DNA from: CAYLMG01 sp964493425
Lineage (GTDB): Bacteria > Planctomycetota > Phycisphaerae > Sedimentisphaerales > Anaerobacaceae
DNA: 64,000 nt
Assembly: GCA_964493425.1 (NCBI GenBank)
Contig: CAZBMW010000006.1
Coordinates: 1 to 64,000, forward strand
Direction: 5' to 3'
Every line of letters begins with the position of its first letter. Position 1 is the first letter of the stretch. Below, piece by piece: positions 18,029 through 27,364 of this stretch. The notes beneath the pieces are model-generated. The model worked only from the letters and a program-made list of their open reading frames with translations, was not told the DNA's origin and did no database searches. A program made the position numbers and the translations under genes.

Positions 18029-19555
18029 TTACCAGGTGTAGTGAACCTTATAAGTAATGGTTCTTTCTTCGTCCGGCGGTACCTCAACACGAAATTCGAT
18101 AGTCTGGCTGTCGGTCTTTTCAAAATCCTGTGATTTCTCGACAATCTCCCAGCTGGTCCATCGATACAGGTGTTCGACTACCCTGAATTCCACCATGTCT
18201 TTTTCCTTGTGATTGCGTACCTTGATTTCAAAAGATTCATCCATCCAGCATTTTGAGTAGTCTACTTTATAATCTGTTCTTTTTCTTTCTCCGACCAAAT
18301 CGAAGGCATTACCTGTATAAACCCGCACTTTTTCGTCTTTCGGCGTATGGTCGATGAAGTTTTCACCGGTGAATTCCAACTGCCCGTCGTCGTCCCTGCG
18401 ATAGAATCTTAAAAGCCCGCGCGGCAGGGGGATGCCGAGATTATTTTCCTCGGAATTCTCGAATTCCCGCATAACCCATACTTTTGGATTGCATTGTGTA
18501 CCATAATCTCTATTGTCCCTGATATTTTCCATGTTGTAGCCGTAGTAGCGTCTGTCAACCTTCACGCCGTCATAAACATAAAGTGTTTTGCTCTTAATGC
18601 CCTCGGCACGCACGAACTCGACCTGCTTTGTCTGCCGGTCCCGAAGCGTCGTGGGATTATTCAATGTATAAAGATGATACTCATCGAAGGTCTTTTCAGA
18701 AACTGTCGGAGGCATCTTTGAACTGGAAATCTCATAACCAGCAAATCCGCCGTATCTATCACGATAAGCATCTTCGGGCTGGATTTTGCTTACATCACCT
18801 GCCATTAATTTTATCCGTGCATTTTCAAATAGCTTCCCGCTCTGGTTGTCCATCGTTACCCAGCCTATCATATCGAGGTCGTTTCCTTCTCTTTGGGCGA
18901 GCATACTGTAATCCGCCTCCCAGCTCATCCCGCCGGTAACGTAGCTTAATTCGGCATCGAGTTTTCCGCTTTTATCGGTAACAATTTTCCAGTCGATGGT
19001 AGGTTTTAAGATGGTGTCATTCGTAAGTGACGGGAAAAGAGGCTCACCCGGTAGCCTGAAACGCAGCTTTCCGTCAACCTCAATAATCGGCTGGCTCGTA
19101 CCTGTGCTTTGGGCATAGTACATTTGGCGCTGATAGTATTGTGAACCGTACCGGCTTAGGCCGGCCTGGTGCGGGACGTAACCGCTGCGAATAATCCTTC
19201 CTTTGATAATCTTTTCTTCCCCCTCTTTATTTGTGACGAGAAAATCTATTACTTTTCCTTCATAAAGTGAGAGCAGCAGTCCCTGCGAAATCGGGTCTGC
19301 CCTGTAATTCTGTTCGAGAATCTGTAAGTTTCTTTTGCCTTTCGGGTCGCGCAAAATCACCGAATCCGGCTCGAGGTGCGCCGTGATGTCGTTGTATTTC
19401 ACCTCGTTTTGGCCTTTTTTAAGGTTCAGCTCGAGCTGCTCGCGTACCACAGCAAAATTCTGGTTATAAATCGTCAATGAAGGGTCTGCTAAAGATACCC
19501 CGCAGCAAACCACTAAAATCACACTTGCAAATATATTCTTTTTTTTAGAGTTCAT
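18029..19555 (-). CDS. Exported DUF4139 domain protein
   Basis: The ATG at 19555 follows GGAG and gives 508 residues, preferred over an upstream in-frame start at 19573. A signal peptide (NIFASVILVVCCGVSLA) comes first. The N-terminal part (LTIYNQNFAVVREQLELNL, YNDITAHLEPDSVIL) and the C-terminal DUF4139 core (SYVTGGMSWEADYSMLA, ENARIKLMAGDV, YKVDYSKCWMDESFEIKVRN) are both present and in the right order. The family is a set of periplasmic or surface proteins of unknown role. It is a single gene, downstream of the GH115 operon's divergent side and upstream of ileS with a terminator between. Confidence 0.85.
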   Translation of the reverse strand: MNSKKKNIFASVILVVCCGVSLADPSLTIYNQNFAVVREQLELNLKKGQNEVKYNDITAHLEPDSVILRDPKGKRNLQILEQNYRADPISQGLLLSLYEGKVIDFLVTNKEGEEKIIKGRIIRSGYVPHQAGLSRYGSQYYQRQMYYAQSTGTSQPIIEVDGKLRFRLPGEPLFPSLTNDTILKPTIDWKIVTDKSGKLDAELSYVTGGMSWEADYSMLAQREGNDLDMIGWVTMDNQSGKLFENARIKLMAGDVSKIQPEDAYRDRYGGFAGYEISSSKMPPTVSEKTFDEYHLYTLNNPTTLRDRQTKQVEFVRAEGIKSKTLYVYDGVKVDRRYYGYNMENIRDNRDYGTQCNPKVWVMREFENSEENNLGIPLPRGLLRFYRRDDDGQLEFTGENFIDHTPKDEKVRVYTGNAFDLVGERKRTDYKVDYSKCWMDESFEIKVRNHKEKDMVEFRVVEHLYRWTSWEIVEKSQDFEKTDSQTIEFRVEVPPDEERTITYKVHYTW

Positions 19556-19719
19556 ATTAATCTCCTTCCACAAAAACTCTTGTCAAAACTTTCATTTCAA
19601 TGTTTTCCAAAGTTTATTTTTCCATGTGTTGACTGTATATATTTTGTTATAAGCTTGCAGACCTTACAAGTAAAATATATGTAAAAAAATGTGTTCATTT
19701 TTATATGTAACGAAAATAA

Positions 19720-19750
19720 AAAAGCCCCGTCTGAATACAGGGCTTTTTTA
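19720..19750 (-). terminator. Bidirectional Rho-independent terminator between DUF4139 gene and ileS
   Basis: AAAAGCCC (19720-19727) pairs with GGGCTTTT (19740-19747), with partial pairing continuing inside, and there are A- and T-runs on both sides. On the minus strand it lies 27 bases beyond the ileS stop codon. Confidence 0.85.
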
Positions 19751-19776
19751 CTTTTGTGCTTATACACATTAGCGTA

Positions 19777-22638
19777 TTATTCTTTAATCACCTCGACGCA
19801 TCTGCTGCACAAATCAGGATACTTTTCATTTTTACCGACACTTTCCCACAGGTTCCAGCAGCGCTGACACTTCTGATAGCTGCTTTTTTCTGCTGCCACA
19901 GTCCTCTCGCCGCTGCCACTTTTGACGAGCTTAACCTCGCTTACGATACAGACCGCTGCGATTCTTTCAGCGCCGAAATCCTCAAATTCCTTAAATTCTT
20001 CCTCGCTTGCACAATGCACAGTGACAGAAGCCTCCTGGTTGCTGTTAATCTTTTTGTCTTTTCTTAATCCTTCCAGCACTCGTAGAATATCGTCACGAAG
20101 TTTCATTATCTTTTCCCATTTCGCCTCTTCTGCTTTGTAATTAATTGTGTTATCGGTTTTGGGCATTGTAGCAAGGTGAACACTCTCAACGTTCTCAGGC
20201 CGAAACTTCATTGCCGACCACGTCTCTTCCGCTGTATGTACCAGCACAGGTGCCAGCATTCTTACGAGGTCGCCCAAAATATTGTACATCGCCGTCTGTC
20301 CGCTTCGGCGCGACACACTTTTTTTACCGTCGCAGTACATCCGGTCCTTCATCACATCCATATAAATACTGCTCATCTCTACCACGCAGAAGTTGTACAG
20401 AAGTGAAAACACTTTGTGGAATGAAAAGTTCTCGTAATTCTCGCTTACTTCTTGTTTCAGTTTCTCGAGCTGCTGCATCGCCCAGCGGTCGATATCGTAC
20501 ATCTGCTCATAGCTTACCGAATCTTTCTCTGGCTCGAAATCGTCGAGATTACCAAGTAGATAGCGAATGGTATTTCTTATCTTCCTGTATGAATCCTGAG
20601 TCCTGCCGATTAATTCATCACTGCACCGCATATCCTCCTGGTAGTTAACGCTCGCCACCCACAACCTTAGTATGTCCGCTCCGTACTTTGCAACTTCTTC
20701 CTGGGCGTTTACGTAGTTGCCTAATGACTTCGATTGTTTTTTTCCTTCGTCATCGACCGTAAAGCCGTGTGTCAGGACCGTTTTATAAGGCTCGCTCTCG
20801 ATCGAGCCGAGTGCCGGTAATAGTGACAGTTGAAACCATCCTCGATGCTGGTCTGAGCCTTCGAGGTACAAATCGACCGGTACAGGCCAGCCTTTCTTTT
20901 TAGCAACGCTGTACCAGCTGCAGCCCGACTCGAACCAAACGTCAAAAATGTTCTCTTCTTTTTCCAGGTCATCCCACTCGAAACCTGTCGGCAGTTGAAA
21001 ATCTTCACCGAGTATCTGCTTTGGTGAATCTGTAAACCAGCTGTCCGAGCCCTTCTGTCCGATATATTTCGCTGTTGCCAGCACCGATTTCTTGGTCAAA
21101 AGACTCTCACCTTTCGAGTTGACAAATACCGGTATCGGAAGTCCCCAGCTTCTCTGTCTCGATATGCACCAGTCAGGCCGCGATTCCAGCATCCCCTCAA
21201 TCCGCTTCTGTCCCCAGGCCGGTACCCATTTTACACGTCTAACACTTTCAAGTGCCATATCTCGAAGACTTTTTCCCGCTGCCTCCAGTTCCGTATCGAC
21301 ACTTATAAACCATTGCTCCGTCGCCCTGAAAATAACCGGCATCTTGCTTCGCCAGCAGTGCGGATAGCTGTGGATAATCTCCTCTTCTGAAAAAAGTAAC
21401 CCAAGCTCCTTTAGTTTGTCGTTAACTTCTCTTTCAACTTCAAGAACATTCTTGCCTGCCAGCCATTGTGGCACCGTATCGTCGTAGCAGCCGTAATTGT
21501 CCACCGGTGAATAAATCGCAAGCCCGTATTTCTGTCCGGACATATAATCCTCGATACCGTGACCCGGCGCAATATGCACCAGCCCCGTTCCATTTTCCGT
21601 GGTGACATAATCAGCTAAAATTACATAGTGCGCATCCTTTTCTGTCGGGTTCTTTTCTACGTACGGATGTTTATAACGCAGCCCTTCGAACTCTTTGCCC
21701 AATACATTCTTATCACTTATCTTTATTTTACCTTCGAGCCCTCCCGCTTTCGCTATTTCGTCGACGCGTTTCACCGATGCTACTGAAACGAATTTTTGTC
21801 CGTTTAATTCATAACGGATGGTGACATATTCCAATGCCGGATTAACCGCAACTGCCAGGTTGGCCGCAAGTGTCCACGGTGTCGTCGTCCATATCATAAA
21901 GCAGATTTTGGAATTCTTTGTTTCGTCTTCGCTTACCAGGCCAAGCTCGACCAGCTTCCTTACCGATTCTTTCGCGACTTCAAAATTTACGAATATACTT
22001 GGCGAGGATATATCGTTATATTCGAGTTCCGCCTCTGCCAGCGCTGTTTGACACCCAATTGACCAGTGGATAGGCCGGAGCTGTTTATACACCAGGCCCT
22101 TGCCCACCAGTTCTGCAAACACCTCTAAAATCCCTGCTTCGTATTCAGGCTTGAACGTCAGATACGGATTGTCAAAATCGCCGAAAACTGCCAGCTCCTG
22201 AAACTGCCTGCTTTGAATCTTGACATATTTGCTTGCGTACTTCTCGCACTTTTTGCGTATCTCAGGTTTGCTCATCTTCAGTGCCTGTTCGCCAAGCTCG
22301 CTTGTAACCATCGATTCTATCGGCAGGCCGTGGCAATCCCATCCCGGAACATACGGAGCCTTGAAGCCGGACATCGTCTTATACTTAACCACGATATCCT
22401 TGAGCACCTTATTGATAACGTGACCCATATGGATATCGCCGTTCGCATAAGGCGGGCCGTCGTGGAGTATATACTCAGGACAATTTTTTCTCGATTCCAG
22501 AATTTTCCTGTAGATTCCTTCCTCAGCCCATTTCTTTCGCATCGCGGGTTCCCGCTGCGTGAGATTTGCCTTCATCGCAAAATCAGTTTTGGGAAGGTTT
22601 AGTGTATCACGATAACTTTTCTTTTTTTCCTCTGGCAT
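19777..22638 (-). CDS. ileS: Isoleucyl-tRNA synthetase
   Basis: The product has 953 residues, a typical bacterial length. The ATG follows AAAGGA. Signature motifs: HDGPPYANGDIHMGH with the class I HIGH box as HMGH (70-73), WDCHGLPIE, an editing domain with GTGLVHIAPGHG, the KMSKS loop as GKKQSKS, an anticodon-binding helical region, and a C-terminal zinc finger CQRCWNLW...CSRC. It charges tRNA-Ile in the cytoplasm. The ILKS type with the zinc tail is the ordinary bacterial form. It has its own promoter and terminator. Confidence 0.98.
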   Translation of the reverse strand: MPEEKKKSYRDTLNLPKTDFAMKANLTQREPAMRKKWAEEGIYRKILESRKNCPEYILHDGPPYANGDIHMGHVINKVLKDIVVKYKTMSGFKAPYVPGWDCHGLPIESMVTSELGEQALKMSKPEIRKKCEKYASKYVKIQSRQFQELAVFGDFDNPYLTFKPEYEAGILEVFAELVGKGLVYKQLRPIHWSIGCQTALAEAELEYNDISSPSIFVNFEVAKESVRKLVELGLVSEDETKNSKICFMIWTTTPWTLAANLAVAVNPALEYVTIRYELNGQKFVSVASVKRVDEIAKAGGLEGKIKISDKNVLGKEFEGLRYKHPYVEKNPTEKDAHYVILADYVTTENGTGLVHIAPGHGIEDYMSGQKYGLAIYSPVDNYGCYDDTVPQWLAGKNVLEVEREVNDKLKELGLLFSEEEIIHSYPHCWRSKMPVIFRATEQWFISVDTELEAAGKSLRDMALESVRRVKWVPAWGQKRIEGMLESRPDWCISRQRSWGLPIPVFVNSKGESLLTKKSVLATAKYIGQKGSDSWFTDSPKQILGEDFQLPTGFEWDDLEKEENIFDVWFESGCSWYSVAKKKGWPVPVDLYLEGSDQHRGWFQLSLLPALGSIESEPYKTVLTHGFTVDDEGKKQSKSLGNYVNAQEEVAKYGADILRLWVASVNYQEDMRCSDELIGRTQDSYRKIRNTIRYLLGNLDDFEPEKDSVSYEQMYDIDRWAMQQLEKLKQEVSENYENFSFHKVFSLLYNFCVVEMSSIYMDVMKDRMYCDGKKSVSRRSGQTAMYNILGDLVRMLAPVLVHTAEETWSAMKFRPENVESVHLATMPKTDNTINYKAEEAKWEKIMKLRDDILRVLEGLRKDKKINSNQEASVTVHCASEEEFKEFEDFGAERIAAVCIVSEVKLVKSGSGERTVAAEKSSYQKCQRCWNLWESVGKNEKYPDLCSRCVEVIKE

Positions 22639-22670
22639 TCGTTTAATCCTTTATAGAAGTAAAGCATAAA

Positions 22671-22698
22671 ATCATAATAAAAAACACTGTTATGTCAA
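22671..22698 (-). promoter_or_regulatory. Promoter of ileS
   Basis: On the minus strand: TTGACA (22698-22693), a 16-base spacer, and TATGAT (22676-22671). The leader before the ileS ATG would be only about 25 bases, too short for a T-box. Confidence 0.75.
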
Positions 22699-22735
22699 TG
22701 CGCTCAATAATTTAGCAGGCGCACATAAAATAAAA

Positions 22736-22772
22736 AAAGCCTTCCGAAGTTCGCTGCTCCAGAAGGCTTTTA
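22736..22772 (-). terminator. Rho-independent terminator
   Basis: AAAGCCTTC (22736-22744) pairs with GAAGGCTTT (22762-22770). Read on the minus strand the stem is followed by a run of seven T, so a transcript coming from the right (possibly the small ORF at 22791-22901) ends here, just before the ileS promoter. Confidence 0.85.
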
Positions 22773-22790
22773 TAACTCATTATTTACCTC

Positions 22791-22901
22791 TCAGGGCAGC
22801 TTGCGCTTCTCCTCTATAATGATAATAATCCCGATTATGGTGATAATCTCACCGGCAATCGGCTTTTGCAGATTAATCTTGTTTTTCCTTTTATTTTGCA
22901 T
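22791..22901 (-). CDS. Possible small membrane peptide, 36 aa
   Basis: A 36-codon ORF from ATG at 22901 to TGA at 22791: a basic N terminus (MQNKRKNKINLQ), a hydrophobic middle (EIITIIGIIIIIEE) and a basic tail (KRKLP). AAAGGA lies upstream but about 15 bases from the ATG. The reason to list it is the strong terminator 20 bases downstream on the same strand, which needs some transcript to terminate. Function unknown; it may not be translated. Confidence 0.3.
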   Translation of the reverse strand: MQNKRKNKINLQKPIAGEIITIIGIIIIIEEKRKLP

Positions 22902-23108
22902 GGTTTTTTAATTATGTCCTTTAAGGCATAGACTTTTCTAACAAATCCATCGTCACCTGTCAAGTTGTGGTTTAGCAAAAATTTGGTTTTTATCGATAGT
23001 TTCGTACTGATAATGCTTTTTTTGGAAAATCGATTTAAAAAGTGAAACCTTTGTATTTATAGAAACCGGTAAATCGATTATAATAACGCAATCGCTGGGT
23101 GAAGGTTT

Positions 23109-24944
23109 ATGGATATACTGGGAATTTCAGCTTTTTATCATGATAGTGCGGCGACGCTTGTTCGCGACGGTAGGATTGTTGCCGCCGCTCAGGAGGAGCG
23201 TTTCACTCGCAGAAAACACGATGAGCGTTTCCCGACCAATGCCGTTAATTGCTGCCTGCAGCAGGGCGGTGTCACCGCTGATAAGCTTGATTTTGTGGTC
23301 TTTTATGAAAAGCCCCTTGTAAAATTCGAACGTCTTCTCGAATCGTATCTCGCTTACGCCCCTCTGGGCTTAAAACAATTCCTCGTTGGGATGCCGCTTT
23401 GGCTCAAAAAGAAACTTCATCTTCCGAATGAGATGGACAAGGCTCTCGGCAATAAATACAAGGGCAGATACGTTTTTGTCGAACATCACGAATCGCACGC
23501 CGCAAGTGCATTTTTCCCCTCGCCGTTTGAAGAAGCAGCCGTCCTTACAATGGATGGTGTCGGTGAGTGGGCGACGGCAAGTTACGGCGTCGGAAGAAAA
23601 AACAAAATTGATATCACGCATACTATGCAATTTCCACATTCACTGGGGCTTCTTTACTCGGCTTTTACGTATTTTACAGGCTTCAAAGTAAATTCCGGCG
23701 AATACAAGATGATGGGCCTGGCACCTTATGGCGAGCCGAAATATTATGACCTGATAATGAATGAGCTTTTGGACCTCAAAGAGGACGGCTCTTTTAGATT
23801 GAATATGTCTTATTTTCCGTACTGCCACCAGATGGTAATGATAAATTCGAAGTTCGAGAAGTTATTTTCCGGCTCGGCCCGAAAGCCCGAATCGCCCCTT
23901 ACCGAGAGGGAAATGGATATTGCCGCATCAATCCAGAAAGTCACCGAGGAAATTATGCTCCGTGCCGCTCGGCATATTTATGCGCAGACGAAGATTGAAA
24001 ACCTTGTCCTTGCGGGCGGTGTGGCGCTAAACTGTGTCGGTAACGGCCGAATCCTCCGTGAAGGGCCTTTTAAAAAGATTTGGATTCAGCCTGCAGCCGG
24101 TGATGCCGGCGGTTCACTCGGTGCAGCCCTGTTTGTCTGGTATCAGCTTTTGAATAATGAAAGAAAAGTAAATAGCCTCGATAGCCAGAATGCATCATTG
24201 CTCGGACCGGACTTTACCGCCGCTCAGATTCAAAGCTTCCTTGATTCTGTCGGCGCAAAATATCATTTATACCGAAGCCAGGACGAGCTTTTTAATGAAA
24301 TCGCTAAGCTGATTGGTCAGGAAAAGGTCATAGGCCTGTTTCAGGGCAGAATGGAATTCGGACCGAGGGCTCTCGGCAATCGAAGTATCATCGGCGATGC
24401 TCGCAGCGAAAAGATGCAGTCGGTGATGAATCGCAAGATTAAATTTCGTGAGTCATTTAGGCCCTTTGCCCCCTGTGTGCTGCTGGAGGATGCGGCAGAA
24501 TATTTCGAAATAGACGGCTGCCTTCAAAGCCCCTATATGCTCCTTGTTGCTGACATCAAACAGCAAAAGCGGCTGCCGGTTGATATTCCTGTCGAGAAGC
24601 TCAAAGGCCTGGACAAGCTAAAGGTTAAACGAAGCGTTATACCTGCCATTACGCATGTCGATTTTTCTGCGAGGCTACAGACTGTCGATGCCGACAGGCA
24701 TCCGAGACTTCATCGCCTGATGAAGATTTTCAAGCAGAAGACGGACTGTCCCGTAATTATTAATACCAGCTTTAACATCAGGGGAGAGCCTATAGTCTGC
24801 AGTCCTGAACACGCGTACAGATGCTTTATGGCAACTAATATGGACGTTCTGGTTCTGGAGAATTTTATGCTTTACAAAAAGGACCAGCCTCAGGCAAAAC
24901 AGCACGAGATTGATGATTATATCGCCCAGTTTCAGCTTGATTGA
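23109..24944 (+). CDS. Carbamoyltransferase, NodU/CmcH/TobZ family
   Basis: The product has 611 residues, with GAAGG before the ATG. The N-terminal Kae1-like domain shows ILGISAFYHDSAATLVRDG, AAAQEERFTRRKHDERFP, EHHESHAASAFFPSPFEEA (the His metal ligands) and TMDGVGEWAT; the C-terminal YrdC-like domain shows MEFGPRALGNRSIIGDAR and INTSFNIRGEPIVCSPEHA. The family makes carbamoyl adenylate from carbamoyl phosphate and ATP and carbamoylates hydroxyl groups of sugars or antibiotics. It is followed by SxtJ-, DUF5989- and SGNH-type genes with short gaps, a set found in exopolysaccharide or cell-envelope contexts; the acceptor here is unknown. Confidence 0.93.
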   Translation: MDILGISAFYHDSAATLVRDGRIVAAAQEERFTRRKHDERFPTNAVNCCLQQGGVTADKLDFVVFYEKPLVKFERLLESYLAYAPLGLKQFLVGMPLWLKKKLHLPNEMDKALGNKYKGRYVFVEHHESHAASAFFPSPFEEAAVLTMDGVGEWATASYGVGRKNKIDITHTMQFPHSLGLLYSAFTYFTGFKVNSGEYKMMGLAPYGEPKYYDLIMNELLDLKEDGSFRLNMSYFPYCHQMVMINSKFEKLFSGSARKPESPLTEREMDIAASIQKVTEEIMLRAARHIYAQTKIENLVLAGGVALNCVGNGRILREGPFKKIWIQPAAGDAGGSLGAALFVWYQLLNNERKVNSLDSQNASLLGPDFTAAQIQSFLDSVGAKYHLYRSQDELFNEIAKLIGQEKVIGLFQGRMEFGPRALGNRSIIGDARSEKMQSVMNRKIKFRESFRPFAPCVLLEDAAEYFEIDGCLQSPYMLLVADIKQQKRLPVDIPVEKLKGLDKLKVKRSVIPAITHVDFSARLQTVDADRHPRLHRLMKIFKQKTDCPVIINTSFNIRGEPIVCSPEHAYRCFMATNMDVLVLENFMLYKKDQPQAKQHEIDDYIAQFQLD

Positions 24945-24955
24945 GGAATGGTGAA

Positions 24956-25375
24956 ATGTCACTTATAGAGATAAACTTCAGGCCGGAAAAAAAACAGCTG
25001 CGAAGCTTTGGTATCATTGCGCTTATCGCCTGTGCTCTTATCTTTGCTTTTCTGCTGCTGTATAAGAAGGTAGCGTTTCCGTTATCTGCTGTTCCGCTTT
25101 TTATCGGCATTATAATCTTTTTCTCCAGCCTGTTTTCTTATCGCCTGACTCGTCTTTTTTATCTCGGCCTTATGTTTTTGAGCCTTCCTTTCGGCCTGGT
25201 GATAAGTTTTTTACTTATGACCGCTTTTTATCTTTTGATAATTGCACCGCTGGCGTTATTATTTCGCATTGCTGGCCGCGATGCGCTTAACCGCAGCTTC
25301 GATAAAAATAAGAAAACCTACTGGATTGCTCATAAGCAATGCGATAATTACGAAAGGTATTTTAGGCAATTTTAG
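24956..25375 (+). CDS. SxtJ-family membrane protein
   Basis: The ATG at 24956 follows GAGG and is preferred over a TTG at 24941. The 139-residue product starts LIEINFRPEKKQLRSFG, then has three or four membrane helices (about residues 18-34, 40-60, 66-95) and a soluble tail RDALNRSFDKNKKTYW. This is the pattern of SxtJ, a small protein of unknown function found beside carbamoyltransferases. It lies 11 bases after the carbamoyltransferase stop and is certainly co-transcribed. Confidence 0.85.
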   Translation: MSLIEINFRPEKKQLRSFGIIALIACALIFAFLLLYKKVAFPLSAVPLFIGIIIFFSSLFSYRLTRLFYLGLMFLSLPFGLVISFLLMTAFYLLIIAPLALLFRIAGRDALNRSFDKNKKTYWIAHKQCDNYERYFRQF

Positions 25376-25389
25376 TTAAGGAGATTTAT

Positions 25390-25602
25390 GTGTCGTCTCA
25401 GCAGATGCAGCAAAAGCAAAAAGAACAATTTGAGCAGCTTGCGGGAAAAAAGCGAAGCAACATTGTTTCCGAGTTTTTCTTTTTTCTCAAATACAACAAA
25501 AAATGGTGGCTTTTGCCCATCATTATTACACTTTTGATTCTGGGTTTGCTTGTTTTGCTGGGCGGAACTGCGCTGGCGCCTTTTATTTATCCTCTGTTTT
25601 AA
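25390..25602 (+). CDS. DUF5989 family small membrane protein (SxtK-like)
   Basis: The product has 70 residues; it starts with GTG preceded by AAGGAG at ideal spacing. It has a polar Gln/Lys-rich head and then the DUF5989 core SEFFFFLKYNKKWWLLPIII with one transmembrane helix ending near FIYPLF. It is the third gene of the carbamoyltransferase operon. Function unknown; the constant association with SxtJ suggests a membrane complex. Confidence 0.82.
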   Translation: MSSQQMQQKQKEQFEQLAGKKRSNIVSEFFFFLKYNKKWWLLPIIITLLILGLLVLLGGTALAPFIYPLF

Positions 25603-25641
25603 TTGGTAGTAGAAGGAAAATTTTTCTTTTTGGGGACCGCT

Positions 25642-27054
25642 ATGAAAAAAGCTGCTCTCAGGTGGACGGCAACTGTTATTGTTATATTCTTGAATTTTCT
25701 TTTTTGGTTAGTTCCTTCGGACTTGGCATACAACGTCGCCCAGCACAGAGACATCCTGCTTGGCAGGTATACCGTGGATAAATTTACTACCTTGCTTATT
25801 TTTGTTTTAATAAGCGTTTTCGTTATCAAAGGAATCTGGTCCAAAAAGAAGACGCATAGTAGAGAGGATACATTTAAATTTATCGCAGTTACTCTTTCCA
25901 TAATATTAGGCATCATTATTGTGGATATCGCTTTGCGTTTTAGTCAGGGGCAGTTTTACGTATCTAAAGAAACCTATTATCACCGCATGCCGAACAGGGT
26001 AATCAAGGGTGTATTCAGAGACCAGCCCACGACGGCTTTTACATATCCTTTTGCTCCTGACGGTTTTAAAAATAACAATTACACTATGACGATTGACAGA
26101 AGGGGCTTTCGCAATAAAACAGACCTTGCAGAATATGATATAGTAACCATCGGCGATTCATTTGTTGAAGGCTCGGGCGTATCGGATGAACAGTGCTGGC
26201 CGGTCCTAATCGCCAAAAAGACGGGTAAAAACGTTTATAATCTCGGAATCTCTGGCGGCAGCCCTGTTACAATGCTTGAGACGTTGAAAAAATTTGCAAT
26301 CGATTTGTCACCAAGGATAATTATCTGTATGCTGTACGAAGGTAATGACTTCAGGGCATCTAACTTCGAGCCAAACAAGAAAAGCCGTTTAACCTTAGAG
26401 TATTTTTATGATAGTTCTCCGCTGAGGCTTTCGATAAAGGAGTTGTTAATCGATGTCTTCGGCCCGATAAATTGCAATCGGAGAAAAGACCCGGCCGTGC
26501 AGAAATCTTTGACGCCGGCACATTCGCTCTATCCTGTTTCACTTATGCCTCTGTCGTTGCCGCAGGGCAACCCGAAATATTACACTTTTAAAATAAAAGC
26601 ACTAATCGCACATTATATTCAAAAGAAGGATTTCCTTGATTCTGCCGGTTGCAAACAAACATTTGATGTCCTGAAGCAGATGAAAAAATTATGTGACGAA
26701 CACGGTATTCGGCTGATAGTTGTCTATGCACCTGACAAGCCAAACGTGCTTTTGCCGATCGCTGCCGAAAATTTGTCACCGCAGCTTTTACACGCCTTTT
26801 TGTCTCTAAAAGTGAAGAATTTACCTCAGCCTGATGAGCTAAAAAACCTTCTTTTGGAAAGGCTGCCTGTTATCGAATCGACAACGCAGCAGTTTTGTCA
26901 AAGCGAGGCCATAGAATTCATCAGCCTGACTCAGCCGCTTCGAGAGCAGATTCTAAAATCACGACAGTGTTATTTTACTTATGACCAGCACTGGACTCCC
27001 ATTGGCTATGAGGTCGCTGCTTCTGTGATTGCTTCCTATCTTGAAAGTCAGTGA
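25642..27054 (+). CDS. Membrane-anchored SGNH/GDSL hydrolase
   Basis: The ATG at 25642 follows GGGGA; an upstream TTG at 25603 is less likely. The product has 470 residues. Three hydrophobic helices in the first 100 residues anchor it. The SGNH blocks are visible: ITIGDSFVEGSGVSDE-type block I (catalytic Ser in GDSF), the Gly block NLGISGGSP, MLYEGNDF (block III Asn) and DQHWTPIGYEVAA (Asp-x-His of block V). Such proteins deacylate or transfer acyl groups on polysaccharides or lipids. As the last gene of the carbamoyltransferase operon it probably modifies the same envelope polymer. Confidence 0.82.
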   Translation: MKKAALRWTATVIVIFLNFLFWLVPSDLAYNVAQHRDILLGRYTVDKFTTLLIFVLISVFVIKGIWSKKKTHSREDTFKFIAVTLSIILGIIIVDIALRFSQGQFYVSKETYYHRMPNRVIKGVFRDQPTTAFTYPFAPDGFKNNNYTMTIDRRGFRNKTDLAEYDIVTIGDSFVEGSGVSDEQCWPVLIAKKTGKNVYNLGISGGSPVTMLETLKKFAIDLSPRIIICMLYEGNDFRASNFEPNKKSRLTLEYFYDSSPLRLSIKELLIDVFGPINCNRRKDPAVQKSLTPAHSLYPVSLMPLSLPQGNPKYYTFKIKALIAHYIQKKDFLDSAGCKQTFDVLKQMKKLCDEHGIRLIVVYAPDKPNVLLPIAAENLSPQLLHAFLSLKVKNLPQPDELKNLLLERLPVIESTTQQFCQSEAIEFISLTQPLREQILKSRQCYFTYDQHWTPIGYEVAASVIASYLESQ

Positions 27055-27364
27055 GCTTGTTTTTTTACATGATTACCTGTTTCTCAAATATTAAAGTGGT
27101 ATTTTTCCGAATCTTAACCGTTATAATCGAGAAATTCCTATAAACTATCCAGCAAGCGGTAGCGGTTAAAGAAATTCCAAATTCCCGCTCCCGCGCAGAT
27201 AAAAAAGCCAGATTCCAACCAAATTAACCAATTAACTAATTCATCAATTAACTAATTCCCACGGGTATCGAGCATCCAGCATCGAGAATCTATTCTTCGT
27301 CTTCCGCCCTCTTTTTTTATTGAAAGTTCAACGTTTAATGTTGAATGTTCACCTATGTAGTCCG

